19,317 nucleotides of DNA from Bacilli bacterium (GCA_023228385.1 JALOBF010000014.1:1-19317), one strand, 5' to 3'; positions 1-7,729 are shown, counted from the stretch's first letter. Numbers and translations are program-made. The notes: generated from the sequence alone by a model not told the origin.

Positions 1-70
1 CCTTGGTTGCGGTCATGCCAATTTATATATTTCAGATTATAAAACAACATTGCTCCGACCGCAACCAAGG
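1..70. repeat. Perfect 14-bp inverted repeat at the window edge (1-14 and 57-70)
   Basis: CCTTGGTTGCGGTC at 1-14 is the exact reverse complement of 57-70, with 42 nt between. Both arms lie in the permease reading frame. The permease homology seems to end at the outer arm: the family continues after INW(D/H)D with an EAIPAF-like segment, whereas here it reads DRNQ. This looks like a fold-back chimera at a contig end rather than a genomic hairpin (inference). Confidence 0.75.
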
Positions 71-1187
71 CCAGAGAAGTTACCGGTGTGTAAAACGCAT
101 CATTAACCGGTATGGCAGAAAAAACAGAAAACAAGGGGTAGAGGAAAATTGACAGTAAAAACAAAGTACCGGTGGTTACCGCAGCAAGTCCGGTTCTGGC
201 CCCCGATTCAACGCCTATGGTCGATTCCGCATAGGAAGTCACCGTTGAGGATCCGAACACCCCCCCCAATAAGGCACCGACGGCATCGGCATAAACCGCC
301 TTATTACCATCGATGAGTTCACCCCGATCATTAAGCAAACCGGCATCCTTTCCCACGGCTAAAAGGGTAGCCGTGGTATCAAATAAATTAACAAAAATTA
401 AAGAGAAAATAATCGCATAGGACTCGGGGCGAGCCAAAACGCTTAAAATATGATTAAAACCCTTACCAAAAACCTCACTTAAAGCACCTCTTTGAGAAAT
501 CTCAAAACTGGGCATATTTTTAACGCCGACCCGGTTTAAGAATAAACCTAAAACCGCAGTAGCGGTCATTGCGATAATAATGGCAAATCTTTTAATTTTA
601 CCGGGGATGGCCAAAAGACCAAAAGCCAATAATATACCGAATAATGATAATAAAACCAGCGGGTCGCTTAACTTACCTAAACCGACTAAAGTTCCGCCGT
701 CGGCGACGATAATCCCCCCCATTTTTAATCCGATAAAAGCAATAAAAAAGCCCAAACCGGCGGTGATGGCATATTTTAAATCTTGAGGAAAACTGTCGAT
801 AATTTTTTTGCGGAAACCGGTCAGCGAAAAGAGTAAAAAAAACGCTCCGGCAACAATCACCAACGCTAATCCTTCTTCCCAGGTATAACCTAACTTACCG
901 CAGATAGTAAAAGCCAAAAAAGCATTCATTCCCATTCCCGCCGACAAAGCAATCGGATAATTGGCATAAAGGCCCATAATTAAAGTTACGATACCGCTGA
1001 CTAGGGCCGTAGCGACAAAGATGCTTCCGGCCGGAAAACCGGCACCGCTTAAAATATTGGCGTTAACCGGCAAAATATAAATCATCGCAAAAAAAACAAT
1101 TATGCCGGCGATTATCTCCCGCGAATATGTCGATTGTTTTTCCGATATCTTAAAATATCGGTCTATACCATCCAAAACCTTTTTCAT
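1..1187 (-). CDS. NCS2/AzgA-type purine (adenine/guanine/hypoxanthine) permease, 3' truncated by window edge
   Basis: My own reverse-strand translation is open from 1187 to the window edge (about 395 residues, no stop). It is a very hydrophobic multi-span protein. It carries the two signatures of the AzgA/PbuG branch of the nucleobase:cation symporters: the region around LFDTTATLLAVGKDAG and the later SSTVTSYAESTIGVESGARTG-like segment (here preceded by GGVFG), both of which belong to the substrate/ion-binding core. The N-terminus also fits the family: YSREIIAGIIVFFAMIYILPVN. The role is proton- or sodium-coupled uptake of purine bases across the cytoplasmic membrane. I chose the ATG at 1187 because GGGTGA lies just upstream; an in-frame ATG at 1199 has no Shine-Dalgarno. 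A consensus promoter lies 33-61 bases upstream and leaves a leader of only about 26 nt, so there is no room for a purine riboswitch. The last few residues (after INWHD) do not look like the family; see the inverted repeat at 1-70. Confidence 0.9.
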   Translation of the reverse strand, partial: MKKVLDGIDRYFKISEKQSTYSREIIAGIIVFFAMIYILPVNANILSGAGFPAGSIFVATALVSGIVTLIMGLYANYPIALSAGMGMNAFLAFTICGKLGYTWEEGLALVIVAGAFFLLFSLTGFRKKIIDSFPQDLKYAITAGLGFFIAFIGLKMGGIIVADGGTLVGLGKLSDPLVLLSLFGILLAFGLLAIPGKIKRFAIIIAMTATAVLGLFLNRVGVKNMPSFEISQRGALSEVFGKGFNHILSVLARPESYAIIFSLIFVNLFDTTATLLAVGKDAGLLNDRGELIDGNKAVYADAVGALLGGVFGSSTVTSYAESTIGVESGARTGLAAVTTGTLFLLSIFLYPLFSVFSAIPVNDAFYTPVTSLALVAVGAMLFYNLKYINWHDRNQ

Positions 1188-1219
1188 CTGCTCACCCATA
1201 TATTTTATTCTACATAAAC

Positions 1220-1248
1220 ATTATATAATTTTCATGGAAAAATGTCAA
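1220..1248 (-). promoter_or_regulatory. Sigma-A promoter of the purine permease
   Basis: On the minus strand, TTGACA (1243-1248) and TATAAT (1220-1225) are separated by exactly 17 bp, a perfect consensus. The transcript would start near 1213. Confidence 0.85.
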
Positions 1249-1321
1249 AGCAAACTCCGTATAAAATTAAATATGGATTTTTTTTCAACATGTACCGCCG
1301 ATTAATAAATATTGCATCCTT

Positions 1322-1339
1322 GAAAATGCCGGAAAATGC
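1322..1339 (+). repeat. Direct repeat GAAAATGC x2, possible activator site
   Basis: GAAAATGC occurs at 1322-1329 and 1332-1339, a 10-bp period (one helical turn). It ends 16 bp before the -35 box of the GH20 promoter. The position suits a regulator site; that function is inference only. Confidence 0.3.
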
Positions 1340-1355
1340 TTATTATCATAATCCA

Positions 1356-1384
1356 TTTACAAACTACCGATTATTTTGTATAAT
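1356..1384 (+). promoter_or_regulatory. Sigma-A promoter of the GH20 hexosaminidase
   Basis: TTTACA (1356-1361), 17-bp spacer, TATAAT (1379-1384). The expected start point near 1390-1391 coincides with the Shine-Dalgarno AAGAGG (1391-1396), so the leader is only about 13 nt. The promoter sits inside the longer open frame that begins at 1242 and so rules out that upstream start. Confidence 0.8.
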
Positions 1385-1403
1385 ATTATTAAGAGGTGCT
1401 GTT

Positions 1404-2936
1404 ATGAACATTATTCCCCTACCAAATTCATACCGAAACTTACCCGGTTTCTTTTTTGTCACTGAAAACATTACAATCAACTATTCCCAAGAACTAAAGC
1501 CAACCGCCGATATGCTTTGTCTTTTTTTGGAGAAGACGACCGGCATCAAGCCAAAACAATCACAGTATGCCATGATTAATCTATCTTTGGATTTTTCCCT
1601 TGAATATGAACAATATCAACTTTTTGTTGATACATTAAGTATTCATCTGGCGGCCAGAACCAACCACGGGGCTTTTTACGGACTGCAAACTCTCAAACAA
1701 CTTTTAACCTTGAAAGACGGTCGCCACCGGATTAATTGTACCTTTATCGATGATCGCCCGCGCTTTTCCTATCGGGGATTTATGCTCGATGTCGCCCGTC
1801 ATTTCTTTCCGAAAAATGAAATTTTTCGTTTAATCGATCTAATCAGTTTTCATAAATTTAATGTTCTTCATTTACATTTAACCGACGATCAGGGATGGCG
1901 TATCGAAAGCGAACTTTATCCCCGTTTAACCGAAATCGGAAGCAAAAGAAACCGAACCTCCAGCCGGAAAAGAAAAACACAAGATATTCCGCATCAAGGC
2001 TTTTATACGAAACAGGATTTAAAAGAGATTGTTGCTTATGCGAAATCAAGACATATTGAAGTAATACCGGAAATCGATATGCCGGGTCATATGAATGCTT
2101 TGATTGCCGCCTATCCACAAACTTCATGCCTTAAAAAAGAAATTGAAGTCAGAGGGAGTTTTGGCATCAGCGACATTACGCTTTGCCCCGGCAATATGGA
2201 TGTCTATCAAATGCTAACCGAGATAATTATTGAGATAATCGATATTTTTGAAAGTCCATATTTTCATCTCGGCGGCGACGAAGTACCGAAAAAACACTGG
2301 AAAAAGTGTCCCCTTTGCCAGAAGATGATAAAGGATAATAATTTAAAAGGCGAAAATGGATTGGCTACCTATTTCCTTAATTATTTTGGGGAATTGCTGA
2401 AAGCTCATAATAAAATTCCGATTATCTGGAATGACGGCGTTGACTCCGATACGGCGGCCGACACCGTTATCCAACATTGGAAACCTTTCACTCGAAAAAA
2501 AACAGTTAAAGAAATCAACCACGGAAGAAAGGCTATTATTTCCGATTTTCTATACCTATATCTTGACTATCCTTACAGTATGACGCCCTTAAGAAAAACT
2601 TATCAGTTTGAACCAATCGACAAAAACATCCGCAACAAAGAAAACATCCTTGGGGTTGAAGCACCCCTATGGACCGAATGGGTCCCCAACCAATATAAAC
2701 TTGATTATCAAATCTTCCCCCGATTAGCGGCGGTAGCCGAAATTGCCTGGACGGAAAAATACAATAAATCATATGAACACTTTATTAATCGTCTCGATTC
2801 TTTTTATGATTATTACCGGCGAATGAGGGTTAATTACGCCCAAGGCAAGGAATTTCCGCCTAATATTATTAAGCGTTGCTTCAACGTTCTATTATGGTTA
2901 CGCGATGAAAATAATGAACTTCAAAAGAAAAAATAG
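1404..2936 (+). CDS. Beta-N-acetylhexosaminidase, glycoside hydrolase family 20, cytoplasmic
   Basis: A 510-residue GH20 enzyme that removes terminal beta-linked GlcNAc/GalNAc by substrate-assisted catalysis. Residues 1-125 form the small GH20b-type alpha/beta domain (AARTNHGAFYGLQTLKQLL). The TIM barrel follows, beginning at RPRFSYRGFMLDVARHFF, with HLHLTDDQGWRIE, EIDMPGHMNA and the catalytic pair D292-E293 in HLGGDEVP. The aglycone-side Trp motifs WNDG and APLWTEW, and the final FPRLAAVAEIAWT, are all present. No signal peptide is visible, so it probably acts inside the cell on imported chitobiose or glycan fragments. The start at 1404 is set by AAGAGG 7 nt upstream and by the promoter at 1356-1384. 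The gene is transcribed alone and converges on serA across a shared hairpin. Confidence 0.93.
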   Translation: MNIIPLPNSYRNLPGFFFVTENITINYSQELKPTADMLCLFLEKTTGIKPKQSQYAMINLSLDFSLEYEQYQLFVDTLSIHLAARTNHGAFYGLQTLKQLLTLKDGRHRINCTFIDDRPRFSYRGFMLDVARHFFPKNEIFRLIDLISFHKFNVLHLHLTDDQGWRIESELYPRLTEIGSKRNRTSSRKRKTQDIPHQGFYTKQDLKEIVAYAKSRHIEVIPEIDMPGHMNALIAAYPQTSCLKKEIEVRGSFGISDITLCPGNMDVYQMLTEIIIEIIDIFESPYFHLGGDEVPKKHWKKCPLCQKMIKDNNLKGENGLATYFLNYFGELLKAHNKIPIIWNDGVDSDTAADTVIQHWKPFTRKKTVKEINHGRKAIISDFLYLYLDYPYSMTPLRKTYQFEPIDKNIRNKENILGVEAPLWTEWVPNQYKLDYQIFPRLAAVAEIAWTEKYNKSYEHFINRLDSFYDYYRRMRVNYAQGKEFPPNIIKRCFNVLLWLRDENNELQKKK

Positions 2937-2959
2937 CGCTCGGATCGGAGTGCTATTTT
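2930..2959. terminator. Bidirectional terminator between GH20 gene and serA
   Basis: An 11-bp stem pairs 2930-2940 (AAAATAGCGCT) with 2949-2959 (AGTGCTATTTT), with one G-T wobble and loop CGGATCGG. A-rich and T-rich flanks give a U tract in both directions. The arms contain the TAG stop of the GH20 gene (2934-2936) and the stop of serA (2953-2955). Confidence 0.8.
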
Positions 2960-4116
2960 ATTATTTTTACTTTGATAACGCCGGGAATGGCCAGTAAATT
3001 TTTCTTTAAACTTAAACCAGTCGGTGAATCGATATCAAATAATGAATAAGCATATTCGCCGCGGCTTCGATTATACATATTGGCAATATTGATATTTTCC
3101 CGAAAAAATACTCCGGTAAACTGATTAATCATATTGGGTATGTTTTTATGATAAAGGGTAATGCGACCGGCCGCTTGGCAAATACCGGCATCGCATTCCG
3201 GAAAATTAACCGAATTAGTAATGTTGCCGTTCTCGAAATAATCAATCAACTGACGGACTGCCATCTGAGCACAATTGTCTTCCGCCTCGGCGGTTGAGGC
3301 TCCCAAATGAGGAATAGCTATTACCTTTTCCAAATTAGCGGTTCGATAGTTGGGGAAATCGGTAACATATTTTTTAACTTGGCCTGATGCGAGGGCAGCC
3401 GCCAAATCCGCATCACATACCAAAGCATCACGGGCAAAATTCAGTAGAATTACTCCGGCTTTCATTTTTTTAAATGCTTCCTTGTTAATCATATGTCGCG
3501 TTTCATCACTCAAAGGCACGTGAATACTGATATAGTCACAAACAGAATAAATGTCGTTTATACTATTTACATGAATAATATGACGAGATAGGCGCCAAGC
3601 ATGGTCAACTGAAATAAAAGGATCGTAGCCATAGACTTCCATATTCATGTTCCATCCGGCATTGGCTACCAAAACGCCAATCGACCCTAAACCGATAACG
3701 CCTAATTTTTTACCTTGAATTTCGCTGCCGGCAAAACGAGCCTTTTCTTTTTCCACAAACTTTGCAAGATCTTCGCGGTTACAATGTTCGGTGACAAAAT
3801 TAATCCCCGCAATAATATTGCGGGAAGCAATTAACATACCCGCTATTACCAGCTCTTTTACACCGTTAGCGTTCGCTCCCGGGGTGTTAAAGACAACAAT
3901 ACCGGCTTCAGTACAACGTTCAACCGGAATATTGTTAACACCGGCACCGGCCCGGGCAATCGCTTCAAGATTTGGCGGAAAATCAATATTGTGTAAATCA
4001 TGGCTTCGCAAAAGAATACCGTGAGCCTCCGGCATGTCCGCGACGATTTTAAACTTACCGTTAAATTTGCTTAAGCCGCTTTGAGCAATAGAATTTAAGC
4101 ATTTGATTTTAAACAT
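2953..4116 (-). CDS. serA: D-3-phosphoglycerate dehydrogenase, short ACT-domain form
   Basis: A 387-residue NAD-dependent dehydrogenase that oxidises 3-phosphoglycerate to 3-phosphohydroxypyruvate, the first step of serine synthesis. It shows the substrate-domain motif RAGAGVNNIP, the Rossmann glycine motif GLGSIG (about residue 135), HVPLSDETRHMI, a catalytic Arg in NFARDAL (about 228) and a catalytic His in PHLGAST. The last ~70 residues form an ACT-like domain (NMINQFTGVFF, YSLFDID), the usual site of serine feedback. The canonical LDVFxxEP stretch is replaced by YVTDFPN, as I recall from a clostridial/Mollicutes SerA clade. The start at 4116 follows GAGAGG with 7-nt spacing; an in-frame ATG-like extension to 4149 lies within serC and lacks a ribosome site. 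It overlaps serC by 8 nt, so translation is probably coupled. Confidence 0.93.
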   Translation of the reverse strand: MFKIKCLNSIAQSGLSKFNGKFKIVADMPEAHGILLRSHDLHNIDFPPNLEAIARAGAGVNNIPVERCTEAGIVVFNTPGANANGVKELVIAGMLIASRNIIAGINFVTEHCNREDLAKFVEKEKARFAGSEIQGKKLGVIGLGSIGVLVANAGWNMNMEVYGYDPFISVDHAWRLSRHIIHVNSINDIYSVCDYISIHVPLSDETRHMINKEAFKKMKAGVILLNFARDALVCDADLAAALASGQVKKYVTDFPNYRTANLEKVIAIPHLGASTAEAEDNCAQMAVRQLIDYFENGNITNSVNFPECDAGICQAAGRITLYHKNIPNMINQFTGVFFRENINIANMYNRSRGEYAYSLFDIDSPTGLSLKKNLLAIPGVIKVKIIK

Positions 4117-5194
4117 TGTAATTCCTCTCAAACTCACGCATAAACTCAACTAATCTCTTAACACCGGCTACCGGCATCGCATTATAAAGACTGGCCCGCA
4201 TACCGCCAATGCTGCGGTGACCTTTCAAATTGACAAGGCCGTATTTTTTTGCTTCGTTAACAAATTTCTCATCGAGTTCTTTGTTTCCGGTGACAAAAGT
4301 AATATTCATTATTGAACGGTTCGCTTTGCATACTGTCCCTTTAAATAACTGACTGGTATCGAGATAATCATAAAGTATTTTTGCTTTCATCCGATTAATC
4401 TCACCCCTTCTTTTTAAACCGCCTTCTTTTAACAACCATTTAAATACCTTGCCGCAAATATAAATTCCGTAGGTAGGGGGGGTATTATATAATGAGTTAC
4501 TATCACTATAGGTTTTATATTTAAGCATTGTCGGCGTTAACGGCAAAACTTCATCGGTAATTAAGTCTTTACGAATAATAACAACAACCGTTCCGGCCGG
4601 TCCGATATTTTTTTGAGCTCCGGCAAAAATAAGCCCGTATTGACCGACATCGATTTCCTCCGATAAAAGACAGGACGACATATCGGCAACAAGCGGTTTG
4701 CCTTTGGTATTAGGAAGCATTTGATATTTTGTCCCATAAATCGTATTATTCTCACAAATATAAAGATAATCAGCCCCGGGATTAATTTCTAAATCGGTAC
4801 AATCCGGAATATAGGAAAATAGTTGATCTTCCGACGAAGCGATTATTCGTACCTCACCAAATGTTTGGGCTTCTTGATAAGCCTTTTTAGCCCAATGACC
4901 GGTTATTATAAAATCAGCGGTACGGTTTTTCATTAAATTCATTGGTACCATCGCAAACTGCAATGAAGCTCCGCCTTGAAGAAAAAGTACCCTATAATTA
5001 TCGGGAATCGCTAACAGTTTCCGTAAATCAACTTCCGCCTCGCTAATAATCTCATTAAAGTCAAAAGAGCGATGACTCATTTCCAACACTGAACTACCGG
5101 TTCCCCGATAATTCATCATTTCGTTTTGCGCTTCGCTTAAAACCGCGTCCGGTAAAACAGCGGGTCCGGCCGAAAAATTATAAACTCGATGCAT
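4109..5194 (-). CDS. serC: Phosphoserine aminotransferase
   Basis: A 361-residue PLP-dependent class V aminotransferase that converts phosphohydroxypyruvate plus glutamate to phosphoserine, the step after SerA. The N-terminus MHRVYNFSAGPAVLP and the following EMSHRS are diagnostic. The PLP lysine is K195 in AGAQKNIGPAG. The C-terminal GHRSIGGMRASLYNAM carries the phosphate-binding His/Arg residues. Length is normal for the family (about 360). The ATG at 5194 has AGGGGG about 8 nt upstream. It is the first gene of a serC-serA operon driven from the promoter at 5224-5252. No phosphoserine phosphatase (serB) is visible in the window. Confidence 0.96.
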   Translation of the reverse strand: MHRVYNFSAGPAVLPDAVLSEAQNEMMNYRGTGSSVLEMSHRSFDFNEIISEAEVDLRKLLAIPDNYRVLFLQGGASLQFAMVPMNLMKNRTADFIITGHWAKKAYQEAQTFGEVRIIASSEDQLFSYIPDCTDLEINPGADYLYICENNTIYGTKYQMLPNTKGKPLVADMSSCLLSEEIDVGQYGLIFAGAQKNIGPAGTVVVIIRKDLITDEVLPLTPTMLKYKTYSDSNSLYNTPPTYGIYICGKVFKWLLKEGGLKRRGEINRMKAKILYDYLDTSQLFKGTVCKANRSIMNITFVTGNKELDEKFVNEAKKYGLVNLKGHRSIGGMRASLYNAMPVAGVKRLVEFMREFERNYNV

Positions 5195-5223
5195 GTTCTT
5201 CCCCCTTAGGATATTTTTAAGTT

Positions 5224-5252
5224 AGTATATCACATACAGCAAAATCATACAA
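5224..5252 (-). promoter_or_regulatory. Promoter of the serC-serA operon
   Basis: On the minus strand, TTGTAT (5247-5252), 17-bp spacer, TATACT (5224-5229) with an extended -10 TGA directly before it. A TTGACA at 5286-5291 has no matching -10 at a proper distance. Confidence 0.65.
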
Positions 5253-5288
5253 TACAATATTTAGTTTTTCAGGCCATAAAAACTTGTC

Positions 5289-5318
5289 AAAAAAAAACCG
5301 GTTTAATCAATAAACCGG
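5289..5318 (-). terminator. Intrinsic terminator of yebC
   Basis: An 8-bp stem CCGGTTTA/TAAACCGG (5298-5305 with 5311-5318), 5-nt loop, followed on the minus strand by nine Ts (5289-5297). It lies 8 nt after the yebC stop and separates yebC from serC. Confidence 0.9.
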
Positions 5319-5325
5319 AAATGGG

Positions 5326-6060
5326 CTATTCATCAAATTGCATGTCTTCAACATTATGAAAAACTTTTTGAACATCATCTAATTCATCAAGTGCCTTAAT
5401 CATTTTTTTAAAAGTTTGGGCCTCTGTTTCATTCTCGATTTTTACCTTCATCAGAGGGGTCCAGACAATTTCATCCTCGAGAAATTCAATATCGGGATTA
5501 TTTTCGGCTAAAACATCGCGGATTTTGCCATATTCGCTACTGGGCGCATAAATGCTTACCAACCCATCATCATATTCAATATCGGTAACATCACAATCGG
5601 CTTCGGCCAATAAATCCAGTGCTTCCTCGTCGGTCATGCCTTCATAACTAAACAGTGCTTGGTTTAAAAACATATGAGCAACACTGCCGGAAACACCGAG
5701 TTTACCGCCATTTCTTGAAATGGCCGTCCGAACTTCAGTGTTGGTACGATTCAGATTATCAGTTAAACACTCAACAATTACCATCGAATTGCCGGGACCA
5801 AACCCTTCATAATTAACCGTAATATAATCATCTCCGGCCCCACCTTTGGCTTTTTCAATCGCTCTTTTAATAACGTCGGAGGGGATTTGTGCTTTTTTCG
5901 CCCGTTCAACTTCCTTTTTTAAAGTTTGATTTAATTCCGGATCGGGAATGCCGCTTTTGGCCGCCTTGTAAATCAATACCCCGTATTTGGCGTATTCCTT
6001 GCTTTTACGTGCGGCGGTTTTTGCCATCGCTGACTTTCTGACCTCATGTGCTCTTCCCAT
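5326..6060 (-). CDS. yebC: YebC/PmpR family protein (YeeI/YebC2-type)
   Basis: A 244-residue member of the YebC/TACO1 family. These proteins were long annotated as transcription regulators; more recent work implicates them as ribosome-associated factors that relieve stalling, notably at proline runs. Visible signatures are the basic N-terminus with KTAARKSKEYAKYG, IYKAAKSGIPDPELN, the conserved VNYEGFGPGNSMVIVECLTDN, then NRTNTEVR and GGKLGVSGSVAHMF. The acidic C-terminal domain contains WTPLMKV and ends DDVQKVFHNVEDM. The ATG at 6060 has a perfect AGGAGG (6067-6072) with 6-nt spacing. It is monocistronic, between its own promoter and the terminator at 5289-5318. The N-terminal phrase and length resemble the B. 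subtilis YeeI branch more than E. coli YebC. Confidence 0.93.
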   Translation of the reverse strand: MGRAHEVRKSAMAKTAARKSKEYAKYGVLIYKAAKSGIPDPELNQTLKKEVERAKKAQIPSDVIKRAIEKAKGGAGDDYITVNYEGFGPGNSMVIVECLTDNLNRTNTEVRTAISRNGGKLGVSGSVAHMFLNQALFSYEGMTDEEALDLLAEADCDVTDIEYDDGLVSIYAPSSEYGKIRDVLAENNPDIEFLEDEIVWTPLMKVKIENETEAQTFKKMIKALDELDDVQKVFHNVEDMQFDE

Positions 6061-6097
6061 AAAATGCCTCCTAATATATAAATGTTTATCTATTTAT

Positions 6098-6126
6098 ATT
6101 ATACTACTATTCTTATCATTTTTCCA
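6098..6126 (-). promoter_or_regulatory. Promoter of yebC
   Basis: On the minus strand, TGGAAA (6121-6126), 17-bp spacer, TATAAT (6098-6103). The -10 is perfect and the -35 weak. Confidence 0.55.
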
Positions 6127-6254
6127 TATCTATTTTTTTATTGCCGGCAAAGTAACGAAAAATAAATGTAACGTTGGGCATAATCCCTCCCATCTTGTTT
6201 ATCTCATTTTATCTTAATTAAATAAACCAAATAAAGGTAAAAGCGGCAAGTAGA

Positions 6255-6283
6255 TTGAAAAAACGGAAAAGTTTTTGTATAAT
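6255..6283 (+). promoter_or_regulatory. Promoter of the CHAP lipoprotein gene
   Basis: TTGAAA (6255-6260), 17-bp spacer, TATAAT (6278-6283). Transcription would begin near 6290, just before the ribosome site GGAGAAG (6296-6302). The 126 nt between the two divergent promoters (6127-6254) are AT-rich and hold nothing else that I can identify. Confidence 0.75.
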
Positions 6284-6308
6284 ATGTATATATATGGAGA
6301 AGTTTATC

Positions 6309-7634
6309 ATGAAGAAACTTTGGATATTGATTTATATTTGTCTTTTTATTGTTTTTATCGGTTGTAATTATCCTAAAGATGAAACTAAGCAGTCGATTAG
6401 TTTTTCTGCTGAAGAAATTTTTCTCTCCTTAAGCGAAACAGTCGATTTGCCAATTGATATCATTGGCTATGATTCCGATGATATCGAGTTTGTTGTTAGT
6501 AACCCTGAAGTTTTGACCCTAAACTTCATACGCATTGAACCGTTGGCGGTTGGGGTTACAACGATAAGCGCAACTGTCAAAGAAAAATCCGATATCAATA
6601 TATCAATTCGCGTATTTGTACAAAGAGATTTTATCGCCAAACCACAGATTACAACTTCATATCCGATAATGAAAGTCGGACAAAAATCAAAACTGTTGTT
6701 TGCAAATCAACGACTTGTCGGAGCGGTTATTGACTGTTTCGATTGGGAAAATTCTAATGATGATATTGCCGTTTTTGATGAAAACTTAACAATAAAAGCC
6801 CTAAAAGAAGGGACAACAACGATTACCGCAACCTTACGTTCTAATCCGGAAATCAAGAACAGTTTTAATTTAAAAGTTGTATCCGGAATCGCTTATCGCG
6901 ATACCGGAAAACCGGTAGTCTTTCTGAAGACAGAAGATGATAAAGCCGGTGTTAAGGTTGGTGAAGATTTACAAATCCTAATCGATGAAGAAAACATCAA
7001 TTTAGATGATTTTTATTGGAAAACCATTAATAACAAAATCGCGCGCATCGGTGAAAACGGTCGGCTAATGGGATGTGCACCGGGAGTTGCTGAAGTTTAT
7101 GTTTATTCCAAGGCCGATAAAGATATTTACGGAAAGATTTATATTGAAGTGGCGGGAACAACCAAGGTTGATTATGGAGCAAAACTTGTTACAGCCGCCG
7201 AAAAAGAGCTCGGCTACCGCGAAAAAAGTGACGGTTATACCAAATACGGATTTTGGTATGGGACATATTACGGTTCATACTTCACCAATCTCCATTGGTG
7301 CGCAATGTTTGTTACCTGGTGCGCCAATGAAGCCGGAATCAGTACGGATATCCTTCCGCCTTTCGCCAATGTCGGCGACGGGAAGCAAAATTATAAACAT
7401 AAAAACATTTATCAGCTTAGAGAAAACTATATTCCTAAAGCCGGCGATGTTATTTTCTTTTTAAGAGACGGGGCCGGTCATACCGGTATCGTAACCGGAT
7501 GTGACGGCGAACGAGTTTATACGATCGAGGGCAATACCAGCGATATGGTGGCTCGGCGCAGTTATCCTCTAGACTATCATACCATTGACGGTTATGGCAC
7601 TCCCAACTACCCCGCCGATATACCCGAAGAATAA
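6309..7634 (+). CDS. Surface lipoprotein: three Ig-like (Big_2-type) domains plus C-terminal CHAP peptidoglycan hydrolase domain
   Basis: A 441-residue exported lipoprotein. Residues 1-19 are a lipoprotein signal ending in the lipobox FIGC (Cys19), so the protein should be anchored on the outer face of the membrane. Three bacterial Ig-like repeats follow at about 29-105, 110-195 and 203-282, each with the Big_2 pattern of a WxxxNxxIA-type strand, then a loop and GxTTIxAT (for example ALKEGTTTITAT). The CHAP domain runs from about 290 to 435: Cys331 in HWCAMFVTWC, His391 in AGHTGIV, and E407/N409 in IEGN form the usual Cys-His-Glu/Asn site. The activity is NlpC/P60-like amidase or endopeptidase on peptidoglycan, or amidase on another substrate. 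The start at 6309 is set by GGAGAAG with 6-nt spacing; the frame extends upstream only through the promoter. The presence of a wall hydrolase argues for a walled organism or one that attacks neighbours' walls. Confidence 0.88.
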   Translation: MKKLWILIYICLFIVFIGCNYPKDETKQSISFSAEEIFLSLSETVDLPIDIIGYDSDDIEFVVSNPEVLTLNFIRIEPLAVGVTTISATVKEKSDINISIRVFVQRDFIAKPQITTSYPIMKVGQKSKLLFANQRLVGAVIDCFDWENSNDDIAVFDENLTIKALKEGTTTITATLRSNPEIKNSFNLKVVSGIAYRDTGKPVVFLKTEDDKAGVKVGEDLQILIDEENINLDDFYWKTINNKIARIGENGRLMGCAPGVAEVYVYSKADKDIYGKIYIEVAGTTKVDYGAKLVTAAEKELGYREKSDGYTKYGFWYGTYYGSYFTNLHWCAMFVTWCANEAGISTDILPPFANVGDGKQNYKHKNIYQLRENYIPKAGDVIFFLRDGAGHTGIVTGCDGERVYTIEGNTSDMVARRSYPLDYHTIDGYGTPNYPADIPEE

Positions 7635-7684
7635 AAAAGCAGATTCTCATTTATCAAGCAGAAAGTTTTAATAATTTATTTATT

Positions 7685-7729
7685 AAAAAGCAAGACGATA
7701 GTCTTGTTTTTTTATCGATCTATCGTCTT
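7685..7729 (-). terminator. Minus-strand terminator sharing an arm with the plus-strand one
   Basis: A perfect 10-bp inverted repeat, AAGACGATAG (7692-7701) with CTATCGTCTT (7720-7729), is followed on the minus strand by GC and five Ts (7689-7685). It ends transcripts of the gene at 7803-9743. The smaller 7691-7706 hairpin could also serve in this direction. The rest of the 168-nt gap 7635-7802 shows nothing else. Confidence 0.6.
7691..7713 (+). terminator. Intrinsic terminator of the CHAP lipoprotein gene
   Basis: CAAGAC (7691-7696), loop GATA, GTCTTG (7701-7706), then seven Ts (7707-7713). Confidence 0.8.

Noticed and set aside
1188..1213. Purine riboswitch in front of the permease
   Set aside because: The predicted leader is only about 26 nt, far too short for an aptamer.
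1242..1403. Longer N-terminus for the GH20 enzyme starting at the ATG at 1242
   Set aside because: It overlaps the permease -35 box, contains the GH20 promoter, lacks a ribosome site and adds sequence unlike the family.
5286..5291. TTGACA as the -35 box of serC
   Set aside because: At 17 bp the -10 would be AAAACT; the 5224-5252 pair fits better.
6255..6308. N-terminal extension of the CHAP lipoprotein
   Set aside because: The extension runs through TTGAAA and TATAAT; the ATG at 6309 has a good ribosome site and starts a clean lipoprotein signal.
7075..7464. 129-codon plus-strand frame inside the CHAP lipoprotein gene
   Set aside because: It is a shifted-frame shadow of the CHAP and third Ig domain with no ribosome site or recognisable protein features.
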